DNA of 30,582 nucleotides from Clostridium sp. CAG:557 (GCA_000435275.1 FR883896.1:1-30582), one strand, 5' to 3'. Counted from the first letter of the stretch, positions 8,291 to 15,977 are shown. The notes: generated by a model not told the origin, from the letters alone. Program-made: numbers and translations.

Positions 8291-8320
8291 ACCCGCGCGG
8301 TATAGTGCGGGTAATTTTTT
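8291..8320 (+). terminator. GC-rich hairpin, terminator-like on the plus strand
   Basis: ACCCGC (8291-8296) pairs with GCGGGT (8307-8312), and AATTTTTT follows on the plus strand. No plus-strand gene ends here. It may end antisense transcription from the penicillin-binding protein region, or simply be a second hairpin of the spoVS 3' end. Confidence 0.45.
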
Positions 8321-8329
8321 AGTCAAAAA

Positions 8330-8590
8330 TTATTTTGTTTCAACTATAAGTTTAACCGCTGTGCGGTCTTCGCCATCAATAGTAACATTTACAAACGCTG
8401 GTATACAAATCAATTCAACACCGGTAGGTGCCAAATATCCTCTTGCAATTGCGATAGCTTTTATTGCTTGATTTACTGCACTTGCTCCAACTGCTTGAAT
8501 CTCAACTGAACTATGCTCGCGTATGACGCCTGCAATAGCGCCCGCAACAGAATTTGGAGCCGACTTTGACGAAACTTTTAGAATTTCCAT
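8330..8590 (-). CDS. spoVS: Stage V sporulation protein S
   Basis: The 86-residue product is a full-length SpoVS, a small Alba-superfamily-like protein that in Bacillus affects the entry into and completion of sporulation. It starts MEILKVSSKSAPNSVAGAIA and carries the conserved GASAVNQAIKAIAIARGY segment and a C-terminal IDGEDRTAV. ATG 8590 is chosen because GGAGG lies seven bases upstream; a TTG six bases earlier is too close to the site. It follows ymdB in the same direction, an order conserved in many Firmicutes, but a 215-base AT-rich gap with its own promoter candidate separates them. Confidence 0.95.
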   Translation of the reverse strand: MEILKVSSKSAPNSVAGAIAGVIREHSSVEIQAVGASAVNQAIKAIAIARGYLAPTGVELICIPAFVNVTIDGEDRTAVKLIVETK

Positions 8591-8631
8591 ATTCAATCCT
8601 CCATTTTTAGTTATATATTACGTCTGCATTT

Positions 8632-8663
8632 ATTATAATATATGCAATTTTGATATTTTGCAA
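8632..8663 (-). promoter_or_regulatory. Candidate promoter for spoVS in an AT-rich gap
   Basis: On the minus strand TTGCAA (8663-8658) is followed after 17 bases by TATTAT (8640-8635), overlapping a perfect TATAAT (8637-8632) at 20-base spacing. I saw no clear sigma-H motif, although spoVS is sigma-H dependent in Bacillus. The rest of 8591-8805 is very AT-rich and holds nothing else I can name. Confidence 0.4.
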
Positions 8664-8805
8664 TAGGTTTTTAAATAAAAATTATAATATTTTGTGTTTT
8701 CGTAAAGTTTTTATTTAAACTTCTTTTTATTTTTTATTATTTGCTAAAATTTTTATTATAATTACTGTTTTATTTTGCAAAATTTATTTATTTTTCAGTG
8801 CGAAA

Positions 8806-9582
8806 CTAGCCATTAACTGTTAATCTTTTTATATGCTGTGTTTTTTTAGTGTTTTCATTGATGTCAAAAATTATACAATCCAACTTGCACTTTCCAGTAG
8901 CGTTTTCAAATCTAACTGGCATTTTCGTTTTTAATTTTTTTATCACCAGTTCAAATTTTACTCCCAACGCTGAGTTTATTACACCAGTCATGCCTACATC
9001 CGTAATGTAACCGGTTCCTTTCGGAAAGATACATTCGTCTGCGGTTGGCACATGGGTGTGTGTGCCGAAAAAAGCAGAAACTTTCCCATCTAAATAATAC
9101 CCTAATGTTCTTTTTTCTGATGTGGCTTCCGCATGAAAATCTACAATAATTATCGCATTTTTGTCAATTTTTTTAAATATCCCATCAATCGTTTTAAACG
9201 GGCAGTCGATGCTTTCCATAAATATTGTGCCCATAAGATTAATAATAATAACTTTATTTTTTAGCATATCCAGAGTACAGATTCCACTGCCTGGAGTGTC
9301 AATTGATGGGAAATTTGCTGGCCTTATTAAATGAGGCTCTTCTTCGAACTTAGGGTAAATTTCTCTTCTTCGAAACGTATGATTCCCTGTAGTTATAACA
9401 TCCACGCCGCTTTTAAATAGATAATTTGCTGAAAACGGAGTTATTCCATTGCCATCAGCAGAGTTTTCTCCATTTGCAATAACCAAGTCTATTTCGTATA
9501 ATTTTTTTATTTTTGGAAGTTGTTCTCTTAAAAATTCACAACCTATACTCCCCACTACATCGCCTATTGCTAATATTTTCAT
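8806..9582 (-). CDS. ymdB: YmdB-family calcineurin-like phosphodiesterase
   Basis: The 258-residue protein is a metallophosphoesterase of the YmdB/TIGR00282 family. Bacillus YmdB cleaves cyclic nucleotides in vitro and influences the choice between motility and biofilm. Metal-binding motifs are in order: GDVVG near residue 7, IANGENSADG, TTGNHTF, DFHAEATSEK and GTHTHVPT, the last with paired histidines. Length is close to the usual 260-265. AGGA lies about nine bases before ATG. It precedes spoVS, as in many Firmicutes; the rny (ymdA) gene often found upstream is replaced here by the dipicolinate synthase genes. Confidence 0.93.
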   Translation of the reverse strand: MKILAIGDVVGSIGCEFLREQLPKIKKLYEIDLVIANGENSADGNGITPFSANYLFKSGVDVITTGNHTFRRREIYPKFEEEPHLIRPANFPSIDTPGSGICTLDMLKNKVIIINLMGTIFMESIDCPFKTIDGIFKKIDKNAIIIVDFHAEATSEKRTLGYYLDGKVSAFFGTHTHVPTADECIFPKGTGYITDVGMTGVINSALGVKFELVIKKLKTKMPVRFENATGKCKLDCIIFDINENTKKTQHIKRLTVNG

Positions 9583-9604
9583 CGTATCAGTCCTTTTTTA
9601 TTGC

Positions 9605-9634
9605 ATTATAAAAAATTATATCATATAAAATCAA
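9605..9634 (-). promoter_or_regulatory. Sigma-A-like promoter for ymdB
   Basis: On the minus strand TTGATT (9634-9629) is followed after 18 bases by TATAAT (9610-9605), 23 bases before the ymdB start. The -35 box begins inside the T tract of the dpaB terminator. Confidence 0.6.
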
Positions 9635-9656
9635 AAAAAGCGATGTAATCAACATC
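9633..9656 (-). terminator. Terminator after dpaB
   Basis: On the minus strand GATGT (9656-9652) and ACATC (9646-9642) form a short stem with a 5-base loop, followed by GC and seven T. It lies 12 bases after the dpaB stop and separates the dpa operon from ymdB. Confidence 0.6.
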
Positions 9657-9668
9657 CTATAACGTTAA

Positions 9669-10247
9669 TCATCGAAAGATTGGTTGTATTTGATATCCCA
9701 TAATTGCCGATCCTATTGATGGGATTATAAGGTCAAAATGCGCCACTAACGAATTGGGCTTTTTTATTGGGTCATCTTGAGACATTGGCACAAAATATAT
9801 GTTTTTTCTGTTAAGCAAAATTCCCATATTTTCTGCTGAGCCAGATAATCCATCATTTGTCGAAAGTGCAATCAAAAGTGGTTTTTGACCTCTTAAATGT
9901 GACTTTGCTGCCATTGTTACTGCTGTGTCTATTGTGGAATTTGCAAGTTTACTTAAAGTATTTCCCGTGCAAGGTGCAATAATCATGATATCTGTCATTT
10001 TTTTTGGACCAATTGGTTCAACTTTTTCTATAGTATGCATTATTTTTTTTCCACATATATTTTCAATTTCTTTATGAATATCCTCCGCTTTTCCGAATCT
10101 TGTATCCGTTGAATACGCTGTTTCAGACATAATTGGCAAAACTTCGTACCCTGAATCAACCAATAGTTTCATTTGAGGAATTGCTTTTGAAAAGGTACAA
10201 AATGAACCACTCATTGCAAAACCTACTTTGATTTCCATTTCTCCCAT
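9669..10247 (-). CDS. dpaB: Dipicolinate synthase subunit B
   Basis: This is the flavoprotein-like B subunit (SpoVFB) of dipicolinate synthase. With DpaA it makes dipicolinic acid from dihydrodipicolinate in the mother cell for loading into the spore core. The 192-residue product has the flavoprotein-like fold with KVGFAMSGSFCTF near the N-terminus, a PIMSE strand end, and MIIAPCTGNTLSKLANS around the middle, all typical. The first ATG is preferred because GGAGGG lies seven bases upstream, inside the end of dpaA. Only three bases separate it from the dpaA stop, so the two are translated as a coupled operon. A terminator follows. Confidence 0.95.
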   Translation of the reverse strand: MGEMEIKVGFAMSGSFCTFSKAIPQMKLLVDSGYEVLPIMSETAYSTDTRFGKAEDIHKEIENICGKKIMHTIEKVEPIGPKKMTDIMIIAPCTGNTLSKLANSTIDTAVTMAAKSHLRGQKPLLIALSTNDGLSGSAENMGILLNRKNIYFVPMSQDDPIKKPNSLVAHFDLIIPSIGSAIMGYQIQPIFR

Positions 10248-10250
10248 AAA

Positions 10251-11117
10251 TCATCCCTCCTCAATCATATTATATATTGTGTTTTTTATAATTTCTCCTG
10301 ATGCTTTTGGTGCAACTTTTCCTGGCAGCGCCAAGGCTCTTATTGCTTTAATTTTCAATCTCTCTGCTGCTTCAAAATCGACTCCACCTGGAAGCGAAGC
10401 CAAATCAATTATGATTGATTGTTGCGCCGTTTTTGCTAATGCTTGAGCGTCAAAAATTAATTCTGGTATTGTATTGAAAATAATGTCAAAATTGTCTCTT
10501 GCAGCTAATTCACTTGTTAATATTGCTTCATACCCCAGAAGATTTATCCAGGCTAAATCTTCTGGTTTTCTAGCACTTACAGTCACTTTTGCACCTATTG
10601 CATTTAACATTTTACTCAAAACTTTTCCTATTCTTCCAAAGCCTGCAATCAAACATTTTGAGCCATTTATTGTGCCATTAAATTCATGCAGTGCTATTTC
10701 CAATGCACCTTCAGCTGTAGGAACGGCATTGTTTACCGCAAACTCTTCTCTTTTTGAATAGTCACGTAAGTCTATATCCTTCCAAATTTCGCTTGTTAAA
10801 ATTAATTTTTTTGCGATTCCACAAAATACTTTTTTCCCATGTATTTTTTGCGCAAATGTGTCATCTATTTTTATTTTTTCTTTTGAATATGGAGCATTTA
10901 AATAGTTATTTTTTATTGTTGCCGGTAACGGCAAGATCATATATTTACTGTTTTTTATTGCATCATCTAAGCTCGTTTTTTTTATCGTTTTATTTAATAA
11001 TTCAGCATTTTCAAAGCCAACTGTACAAATATTATAGCCGTCTGATAAAATGCTTTTTGCCATTTCTATCTGCCTATTGTCTCCTCCGATTATTGCGAAA
11101 GTATTTATATAAATCAT
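10251..11117 (-). CDS. dpaA: Dipicolinate synthase subunit A
   Basis: DpaA (SpoVFA) is the NAD(P)-binding catalytic subunit of dipicolinate synthase. The 288-residue product has an N-terminal domain beginning IYINTFAIIGGDNRQIEMAK, the central ILPLPATI element, and a C-terminal Rossmann domain with IAGFGRIGKVLS. The C-terminus keeps the ALPGKVAPKASGEII segment of the family. ATG 11117 is chosen because GGAGGG lies nine bases upstream and the product aligns with the family start; an in-frame ATG at 11168 would place the ribosome site inside the gene. Presence of dpaAB separates this organism from those Clostridia that make dipicolinate with EtfA instead. It is divergent from murC. Confidence 0.94.
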   Translation of the reverse strand: MIYINTFAIIGGDNRQIEMAKSILSDGYNICTVGFENAELLNKTIKKTSLDDAIKNSKYMILPLPATIKNNYLNAPYSKEKIKIDDTFAQKIHGKKVFCGIAKKLILTSEIWKDIDLRDYSKREEFAVNNAVPTAEGALEIALHEFNGTINGSKCLIAGFGRIGKVLSKMLNAIGAKVTVSARKPEDLAWINLLGYEAILTSELAARDNFDIIFNTIPELIFDAQALAKTAQQSIIIDLASLPGGVDFEAAERLKIKAIRALALPGKVAPKASGEIIKNTIYNMIEEG

Positions 11118-11134
11118 ATTTTTATTCCCTCCAA

Positions 11135-11156
11135 CATTCATGACATAATATGAATG
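11135..11156. repeat. Perfect inverted repeat in the dpaA upstream region
   Basis: CATTCAT (11135-11141) and ATGAATG (11150-11156) are perfect 7-base arms around an 8-base centre. On the minus strand the repeat covers CATATTAT (11152-11145), which matches 6 of 8 positions of the sigma-E -10 and resembles the sigma-K -10 CATAnnnTA. I found no convincing -35. It lies 18-39 bases before the dpaA start and could be an operator, a promoter or an mRNA hairpin. Confidence 0.4.
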
Positions 11157-11178
11157 GCAGGCTTTCATTGCTACAAAT

Positions 11179-11260
11179 TGACTTTTTATAAATAAAACAT
11201 TAAAAAACTATTTATTTATAAGCATTTTCGCAATATAATAATTATTATATAATAATATTT
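11179..11260 (+). promoter_or_regulatory. murC: AT-rich murC upstream region with several promoter-like boxes
   Basis: TTGACT lies at 11179-11184 without a good -10 at 16-18 bases. A 16-bp perfect palindrome at 11234-11249 contains TATAAT on both strands, and another TATAAT lies at 11248-11253, 27 bases before the TTG start. None has a good -35, so the true murC promoter is not settled. Confidence 0.35.
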
Positions 11261-11280
11261 TGATAAGAGGTGCCCTTAAA

Positions 11281-12654
11281 TTGAATAACATTCAAAATCT
11301 TTTAGATAATGTTAAAAATATACATTTTATTGGGATCGGCGGTTCCGGAATGTGTCCTATGGTCGGAATTTTGCTTCATAACGGCTACCATATTTCTGGT
11401 TCCGACAATTATATCTCCGATACTTTGCAGAGAATTATCGACCGCGGAATTAAAGTTTACACTCAGCATGATGCTAAAAATATAGAAAATGCGGAACTTG
11501 TTGTGTATTCTGCGGCCATAAAAGAAGATAATGTGGAAAGAATCGCCGCTACCCACAAAGGTATTCCATGCATCGAGCGCTCAGTTATGCTCGGACTTTT
11601 ATGCGCTAAATATAGGAATACTATCGCAATTTCCGGTACGCACGGAAAAACTACCACAACAGCCATGATTACTCAAATTTTAACCATGGCGCAAAAAGAC
11701 CCTAGTGCTATAATCGGAGGAAAACTGCCTTTTATAAATGGAAACAGTCGTTGTGGAAATTCAGATACAATTATTTGTGAGGCCTGTGAATATGTAGATT
11801 CTTTTTTACAAATTACACCTTCTATCGCGGTAGTTACAAATATCGAAGCTGATCATCTTGATTACTTTGGAACCCTCGAAAATGTTATAAAATCATTTAA
11901 TAAATTTGCTTTAAAGGCCACCGAACTCATAGTTATAAACGGTGACGACAAAAATTCTGTCCTCGCAACTAAAAATGCAAGCGTTCCCGTTATAACTTTT
12001 GGAGAATCTAAGTGCAACGACTACTATGCGGAAAATATCTCCGAGAAAAATGTTGCCTTTCCAAGTTTTACTTTAATGAAGAACGGCGAAAAAATTGTCG
12101 ATATAAAATTATCCGTTCCTGGAAAATATAACATCCACAATGCAGTTGCGGCTGCAGCTATAGCTCATTATTTAAAAGTTAAACCTGACGACATTGCAAA
12201 AGCTTTGCATGAATTTACCGGTGTACATCGTCGGTTTGAAATTTTGGGCAGACCAAACGGTATTACTGTTGCGGATGACTTTGCACATCACCCAACAGAG
12301 ATAACTTCAGTTTTAACTGCCGCTTCCCGAATGGGATTTAATCGTGTAATTGCTGTATTTCAGCCGCACACTTATTCTCGCACTGCAACATTTCTTAACG
12401 AATTTGCTAAGGCTTTATCTATAGCAGATATTACGGTTTTATCCGAAATTTTAGCCGTTCGAGAGGTTAACACATTTAATATTTATTCTGAAGACTTGGC
12501 TGAAAAATTAGAAAACTGCATTTGTTTACGAACTTTTGAAGAAATTACCGACTGCATTCAAAAAATTGCTAAACCAGGAGATTTAATCTTAACTATGGGC
12601 GGCGGAAATGTTTATGTTTGTGCCAATATGATTTTGGAACAGCTGGGAAAATAG
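11281..12654 (+). CDS. murC: UDP-N-acetylmuramate--L-alanine ligase
   Basis: MurC adds L-alanine to UDP-N-acetylmuramate in the cytoplasm, the first amino-acid step of peptidoglycan precursor synthesis. The 457-residue product shows the N-terminal glycine-rich IHFIGIGGSGM, the ATP-binding GTHGKTTTTAM, the Mur signature EADHLDYFG, the GVHRRFE segment and DDFAHHPTE. Length agrees with the family. The start is a TTG at 11281 because GAGGTG lies eight bases before it; a TTG at 11260 has no site. It is divergent from dpaA and is followed by a strong terminator. It stands away from the usual division/wall cluster. Confidence 0.96.
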   Translation: MNNIQNLLDNVKNIHFIGIGGSGMCPMVGILLHNGYHISGSDNYISDTLQRIIDRGIKVYTQHDAKNIENAELVVYSAAIKEDNVERIAATHKGIPCIERSVMLGLLCAKYRNTIAISGTHGKTTTTAMITQILTMAQKDPSAIIGGKLPFINGNSRCGNSDTIICEACEYVDSFLQITPSIAVVTNIEADHLDYFGTLENVIKSFNKFALKATELIVINGDDKNSVLATKNASVPVITFGESKCNDYYAENISEKNVAFPSFTLMKNGEKIVDIKLSVPGKYNIHNAVAAAAIAHYLKVKPDDIAKALHEFTGVHRRFEILGRPNGITVADDFAHHPTEITSVLTAASRMGFNRVIAVFQPHTYSRTATFLNEFAKALSIADITVLSEILAVREVNTFNIYSEDLAEKLENCICLRTFEEITDCIQKIAKPGDLILTMGGGNVYVCANMILEQLGK

Positions 12655-12701
12655 TTCAAAAAGCGCCAAGTGCCGTGCAATATAGTATGGGCATGTAGTG
12701 T

Positions 12702-12738
12702 AATCCAATAACATTAGTCTATGTGTTATTGGATTTTT
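12702..12738 (+). terminator. Strong rho-independent terminator after murC
   Basis: A perfect 12-bp stem AATCCAATAACA (12702-12713) and TGTTATTGGATT (12724-12735) with a 10-base loop, followed by a T-rich tail. It ends the murC transcript. Confidence 0.85.
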
Positions 12739-12815
12739 CATTTTTAAATTTAAATTTTGAATAAAGGCTAAGTCAATGAAAACAATTTATATAAGGCTAT
12801 CCAAGAAAAAAATTG

Positions 12816-12844
12816 TTGCAAAATCTATTTTTGTGTGTTATAAT
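12816..12844 (+). promoter_or_regulatory. Sigma-A promoter, extended -10, of the rplS operon
   Basis: TTGCAA (12816-12821), a 17-base spacer and TATAAT (12839-12844), with TG one base before the -10. It leaves a leader of roughly 120 bases before rplS. Confidence 0.85.
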
Positions 12845-12852
12845 ACTTCCAT

Positions 12853-12955
12853 ATTTAATTGCCGCAAGTAAGTTTACTTACTGGCGGGATTTAAATTGTA
12901 GCTTTACGCTATATATTTAAACAGGCAGTCCGCTGCAGTTTGCAAGACTGTTTTA
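12853..12955 (+). promoter_or_regulatory. Structured rplS leader, L19-leader type
   Basis: Stem 1 is a nested hairpin: ATTTAA (12853-12858) with TTAAAT (12891-12896), CCGC (12862-12865) with GCGG (12884-12887), and AGTAAG (12867-12872) with CTTACT (12877-12882) around a TTTA loop. TAGC/GCTA (12899-12911) forms a second hairpin. A third, CAGTC (12926-12930) with GACTG (12946-12950) enclosing TGCA/TGCA, ends in TTTT just before the ribosome site. Firmicutes carry a known L19 autoregulatory leader at this position, so assignment is by position and structure, not by alignment. The TTAAAT strand can pair instead with ATTTAA at 12915-12920. Confidence 0.6.
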
Positions 12956-12972
12956 CACTTTGGAGGATAAAT

Positions 12973-13317
12973 ATGGACGCTTTAAAAATTATTTCACAAG
13001 GTTCTATTAAAACAGAATTACCTGAGTTTAATATCGGCGATACTGTTAGGGTGAGCGTGAATATTAAAGAGGGAGATAGAGAAAGAATTCAAATGTTCGA
13101 GGGTACTGTTATTGCTCGCAAGGGTAGCGGTGTGGCCGAAACATTTACTGTGAGAAGAGTCTCTTATGGTGTTGGTGTGGAAAGAATTTTTCCGCTTCAC
13201 TCGCCAAATGTTAAAAATGTTCAAGTTATCAGATATGGTAAAGTCCGTAGAAGCAAGCTTTATTATTTGCGAAATAGACTTGGTAAAGCTGCTAAAGTTA
13301 AAGAAAAAATTCGTTAA
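12973..13317 (+). CDS. rplS: 50S ribosomal protein L19
   Basis: L19 sits at the 30S-50S interface of the ribosome. The 114-residue product has the family length and the conserved FNIGDTVRVSV, RERIQMFEGTVIARKG, and VERIFPLHSPNV segments, ending with RRSKLYYLR. ATG 12973 is preferred because GGAGG lies seven bases upstream; an upstream in-frame start at 12940 would translate the leader hairpin. It opens the conserved rplS-lepB-rbgA-rnhB-yraN run; trmD and rimM, commonly just upstream of rplS, are absent. It has its own promoter, a structured leader and a short terminator behind it. Confidence 0.97.
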   Translation: MDALKIISQGSIKTELPEFNIGDTVRVSVNIKEGDRERIQMFEGTVIARKGSGVAETFTVRRVSYGVGVERIFPLHSPNVKNVQVIRYGKVRRSKLYYLRNRLGKAAKVKEKIR

Positions 13318-13320
13318 ATT

Positions 13321-13343
13321 AAGGGGCTTATGTCCCTTTTTTT
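13321..13343 (+). terminator. Terminator after rplS
   Basis: AAGGGG (13321-13326) and TCCCTT (13333-13338) form a 6-bp stem including one G-T pair, with a 6-base loop and seven T. The short stem may allow partial read-through into lepB, for which I see no strong separate promoter. Confidence 0.7.
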
Positions 13344-13397
13344 ATCTGTATTTGTTTTGCAAAATTCATGTTTTATGAAAAATATGGAGGTATTTTT

Positions 13398-13985
13398 ATG
13401 GAAAGCAAGTCAAATGGGTTAATTATTAAAGGCTCTATGGACAATGAAAACGTTTCTAGGTCGGTTAAAGAAACTTTTGAGTGGGGAAGTTCACTCTTTT
13501 TTGCGTTTTCTGTTTGTTTTTTTATAACAATTTTTATAATGTTTTTTACTGTTTCTGGAGAATCAATGCTGCCAACTTTGCATGATGGTGACAAATTGTT
13601 GATAAATAAATTTATGTATACCCCTCAAAAAGGCGACATTGTTACGATTGACTCAAATGAAAGGCTGAATAAAAATATCGTAAAGCGTGTAATTGCAACA
13701 CCTGGGGATACTTTTAAAATTGATTATGATAATCATGAGGTTTATGTTAATGGGCAGGTTCTAAATGAAGATTATATTTACGAACCAACGGTTTCTCGGG
13801 GAGATGGAGCAATTCCTAATAATGTCTTAATTACTGTGCCAGAAGGTCATGTTATAGTTTTGGGAGATAATAGAAATCATTCTGCGGACAGCCGGTATTC
13901 AGTTATTGGACTTGTAAGCCATAATAAAATTTATGGACGAGCATTTGCAATTAATTGGCCGCTTGACAGAATCAGACTTTTCTAA
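13398..13985 (+). CDS. lepB: Signal peptidase I
   Basis: This membrane-bound serine protease removes signal peptides from secreted proteins outside the membrane. The 195-residue product has one N-terminal membrane segment (about 32-52), the SGESMLPTL motif with catalytic Ser56, the KRVIATPGD motif with the general base Lys96, and GDNRNHSADSRY, box E of the family. Length fits the Gram-positive SipS type. ATG 13398 has GGAGG eight bases upstream. Its place between rplS and rbgA is the standard order in Firmicutes. A terminator follows immediately. Confidence 0.95.
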   Translation: MESKSNGLIIKGSMDNENVSRSVKETFEWGSSLFFAFSVCFFITIFIMFFTVSGESMLPTLHDGDKLLINKFMYTPQKGDIVTIDSNERLNKNIVKRVIATPGDTFKIDYDNHEVYVNGQVLNEDYIYEPTVSRGDGAIPNNVLITVPEGHVIVLGDNRNHSADSRYSVIGLVSHNKIYGRAFAINWPLDRIRLF

Positions 13986-14005
13986 GTAAAACATTAGTTT
14001 TATAA

Positions 14006-14033
14006 AAAAGAGACTTATAAAGTCTCTTTTTTT
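14006..14033 (+). terminator. Rho-independent terminator after lepB
   Basis: A 10-bp stem AAAAGAGACT (14006-14015) and AGTCTCTTTT (14021-14030) with a 5-base loop, running into seven T. Confidence 0.85.
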
Positions 14034-14102
14034 GTGGTATTATTTATCTTGAAGTTGTTTTTTGCTTGTGTATTGGATTTTGATTAAAGGAGGAAATTTT
14101 TT

Positions 14103-14957
14103 ATGAGTGAAATACAGTCAATTCAATGGTTTCCTGGCCATATGACTAAGACAAAAAGAAAAATCGTCGAAAGTTTAAAGCTTATGGATATAGCGGCTGA
14201 AATAGTTGATGCCAGAGTTCCGCAAAGCAGCAGGAATCCGGATTTAGATGAGCTGCTCCAAAGAAAGCCAAGAATAATTATTTTAAATAAATCTGACATG
14301 GCCGACCCTAATAAGACTTGCGAGTGGATAGACTTTTATAAAAAACAAAATATTTTTGCGATTTCTGTTGATAGCAAATCGGGAAAAGGCATAAATTTGT
14401 TTGTTCCGACAATAAAAAGTATTCTTAAAGAAAAAATTGAACAAGCAAAAGTTAAAGGCATTAACAAAAGTTTAAAGGTTATGGTTGTTGGCGTGCCTAA
14501 CGTTGGAAAATCTTCATTTATAAATAGGCTTTCTGGTGGCAAAAAAGCTAAAGTTGAGGACAGACCAGGAGTTACACGAGGCAATCAGTGGTTTACAATT
14601 TCTAAAAATGTAGAGTTGCTGGATACTCCTGGAGTCTTGTGGCCCAAATTTGACGATATGACGGTAGGAGAAAAGTTGGCTTTTACAGGTGCGATTAAAG
14701 ACCAAATTATGGACGTCGAACAGCTTGCGATTAGGCTTTTGGAGCTTTTGAATGAAAATTACCGTACAAACTTAGTGCAGCGGTACAAGCTTGAAAATTT
14801 GGATTTGAATGAAAAGTCTGGAGAAGAAATTTTAAAAATTATCGGCAAAAAACGTGGAATGCTTGTTTCTGGAGGAGAAATTGATACTGAAAGAGCTTCG
14901 ATAATGCTTTTAGATGAGTTTAGAAGCACAAAATTAGGACGAATAACACTGGATTAA
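14103..14957 (+). CDS. rbgA: Ribosome biogenesis GTPase RbgA (YlqF)
   Basis: RbgA is a circularly permuted GTPase needed for late 50S subunit assembly. The 284-residue product begins with the family QWFPGHMTKTKR, then shows the permuted motif order: G4 NKSD (62-65), G1 GVPNVGKSS (130-138), and G3 DTPGVLWPK (174-182). The C-terminal domain is helical. AAAGGAGG lies about nine bases before ATG. It is followed after 18 bases by rnhB, forming a rbgA-rnhB-yraN operon; I could not find a convincing promoter between the lepB terminator and this gene. Confidence 0.96.
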   Translation: MSEIQSIQWFPGHMTKTKRKIVESLKLMDIAAEIVDARVPQSSRNPDLDELLQRKPRIIILNKSDMADPNKTCEWIDFYKKQNIFAISVDSKSGKGINLFVPTIKSILKEKIEQAKVKGINKSLKVMVVGVPNVGKSSFINRLSGGKKAKVEDRPGVTRGNQWFTISKNVELLDTPGVLWPKFDDMTVGEKLAFTGAIKDQIMDVEQLAIRLLELLNENYRTNLVQRYKLENLDLNEKSGEEILKIIGKKRGMLVSGGEIDTERASIMLLDEFRSTKLGRITLD

Positions 14958-14975
14958 ATTTGAGGACTTATTATT

Positions 14976-15584
14976 ATGGAAAAAGATTGGCTTTTTTACG
15001 AAAACGAAGCGAGAAATAACGGATATCATGTAGTTTGTGGGGTAGACGAGGCTGGAAGGGGTCCTTTGGCTGGTCCTGTTTTTGCAGCTGCAGTAATTTT
15101 GCCTCAGAATTTGATGATCGATGGCCTTAACGATTCTAAAAAGTTAAGCGAAAAAAAAAGAGAGATTTTATACGATAAGATAAAAAATCTGGCGTTAACG
15201 TACGCTGTCGCATTTGCAACAGAGCACGAAATCGACGAAATTAACATATTGAATGCGACTTTTTTAGCAATGAAAAGAGCTGTGGCGAAGCTGAATTTGA
15301 AGCCGGACATTGTTTTGGTAGATGGTAATAAAAGTCCTGAGTTGGAAATTTCAACGCAGACGATTGTAAAAGGCGATTCCTTATCGGCATCGATCGCTGC
15401 AGCCTCGATTTTGGCTAAAGTTGAACGTGACAGACTTATGAAAAATTTAAGCAAAAAGTACCCCGAGTACAACTTTGAAAAACACAAGGGTTATGGGACA
15501 AAAATGCATATTGATTTAATAAAGAAGTATGGCCCATGTGAAATACATAGAAAAAGCTTTTTAAAGAAAATTTTAGGTGAATAA
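14976..15584 (+). CDS. rnhB: Ribonuclease HII
   Basis: RNase HII cuts RNA in RNA-DNA hybrids and removes single ribonucleotides from DNA. The 202-residue product carries the signature GVDEAGRGPLAGPV with catalytic Asp24 and Glu25, IVLVDGN with a further acidic residue, IAAASILAKVERD, and YGTKMHIDLI near the C-terminus. GAGGA lies nine bases before ATG. It is 18 bases after rbgA and six bases before yraN, so the three genes are cotranscribed. Confidence 0.96.
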   Translation: MEKDWLFYENEARNNGYHVVCGVDEAGRGPLAGPVFAAAVILPQNLMIDGLNDSKKLSEKKREILYDKIKNLALTYAVAFATEHEIDEINILNATFLAMKRAVAKLNLKPDIVLVDGNKSPELEISTQTIVKGDSLSASIAAASILAKVERDRLMKNLSKKYPEYNFEKHKGYGTKMHIDLIKKYGPCEIHRKSFLKKILGE

Positions 15585-15590
15585 ATAATT

Positions 15591-15977
15591 ATGCTTAAAA
15601 GTACAGATATAGGCAAAAAGGGCGAAAATTTAGCGATTTCTTATATTGAAAATAAAGGCTACAAAATTATTGTTCGAAATTACCACAGTAAATTTGGCGA
15701 GATTGATATAATTGCTAAAAAAGAAAAATATATTGTGTTTATTGAAGTAAAGACAAGAAATACCAGTACAAAATTTTCAGCTTTTGAAGCGGTCGACAAA
15801 TTTAAACAGAAAAAAATTATAAAAACTGCGATGATATATTTAACAGAAAATAATGTGACACTACAGCCGAGATTTGATGTGATTGCCATCTTGTTTGATA
15901 AAAAAATTTGTAAAATAAAAGAGATTAATCATATAGAAAATGCTTTTGATGGAGTTGATTTTTTTGAAACTTTTTGA
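15591..15977 (+). CDS. yraN: YraN/UPF0102 family nuclease-fold protein
   Basis: The 128-residue protein belongs to the UPF0102 family, which has a restriction-endonuclease-like fold and no settled function. It shows KGENLAISYIENKGYKI, then the putative active site GEIDIIAKKEKYIVFIEVK with the D-(x)n-ExK pattern, and FDVIAI. It directly follows rnhB, the usual arrangement. AGGTGA at the end of rnhB lies ten bases before ATG. Its last 14 bases overlap the start of the following dipeptidase, which suggests translational coupling. Confidence 0.9.
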   Translation: MLKSTDIGKKGENLAISYIENKGYKIIVRNYHSKFGEIDIIAKKEKYIVFIEVKTRNTSTKFSAFEAVDKFKQKKIIKTAMIYLTENNVTLQPRFDVIAILFDKKICKIKEINHIENAFDGVDFFETF

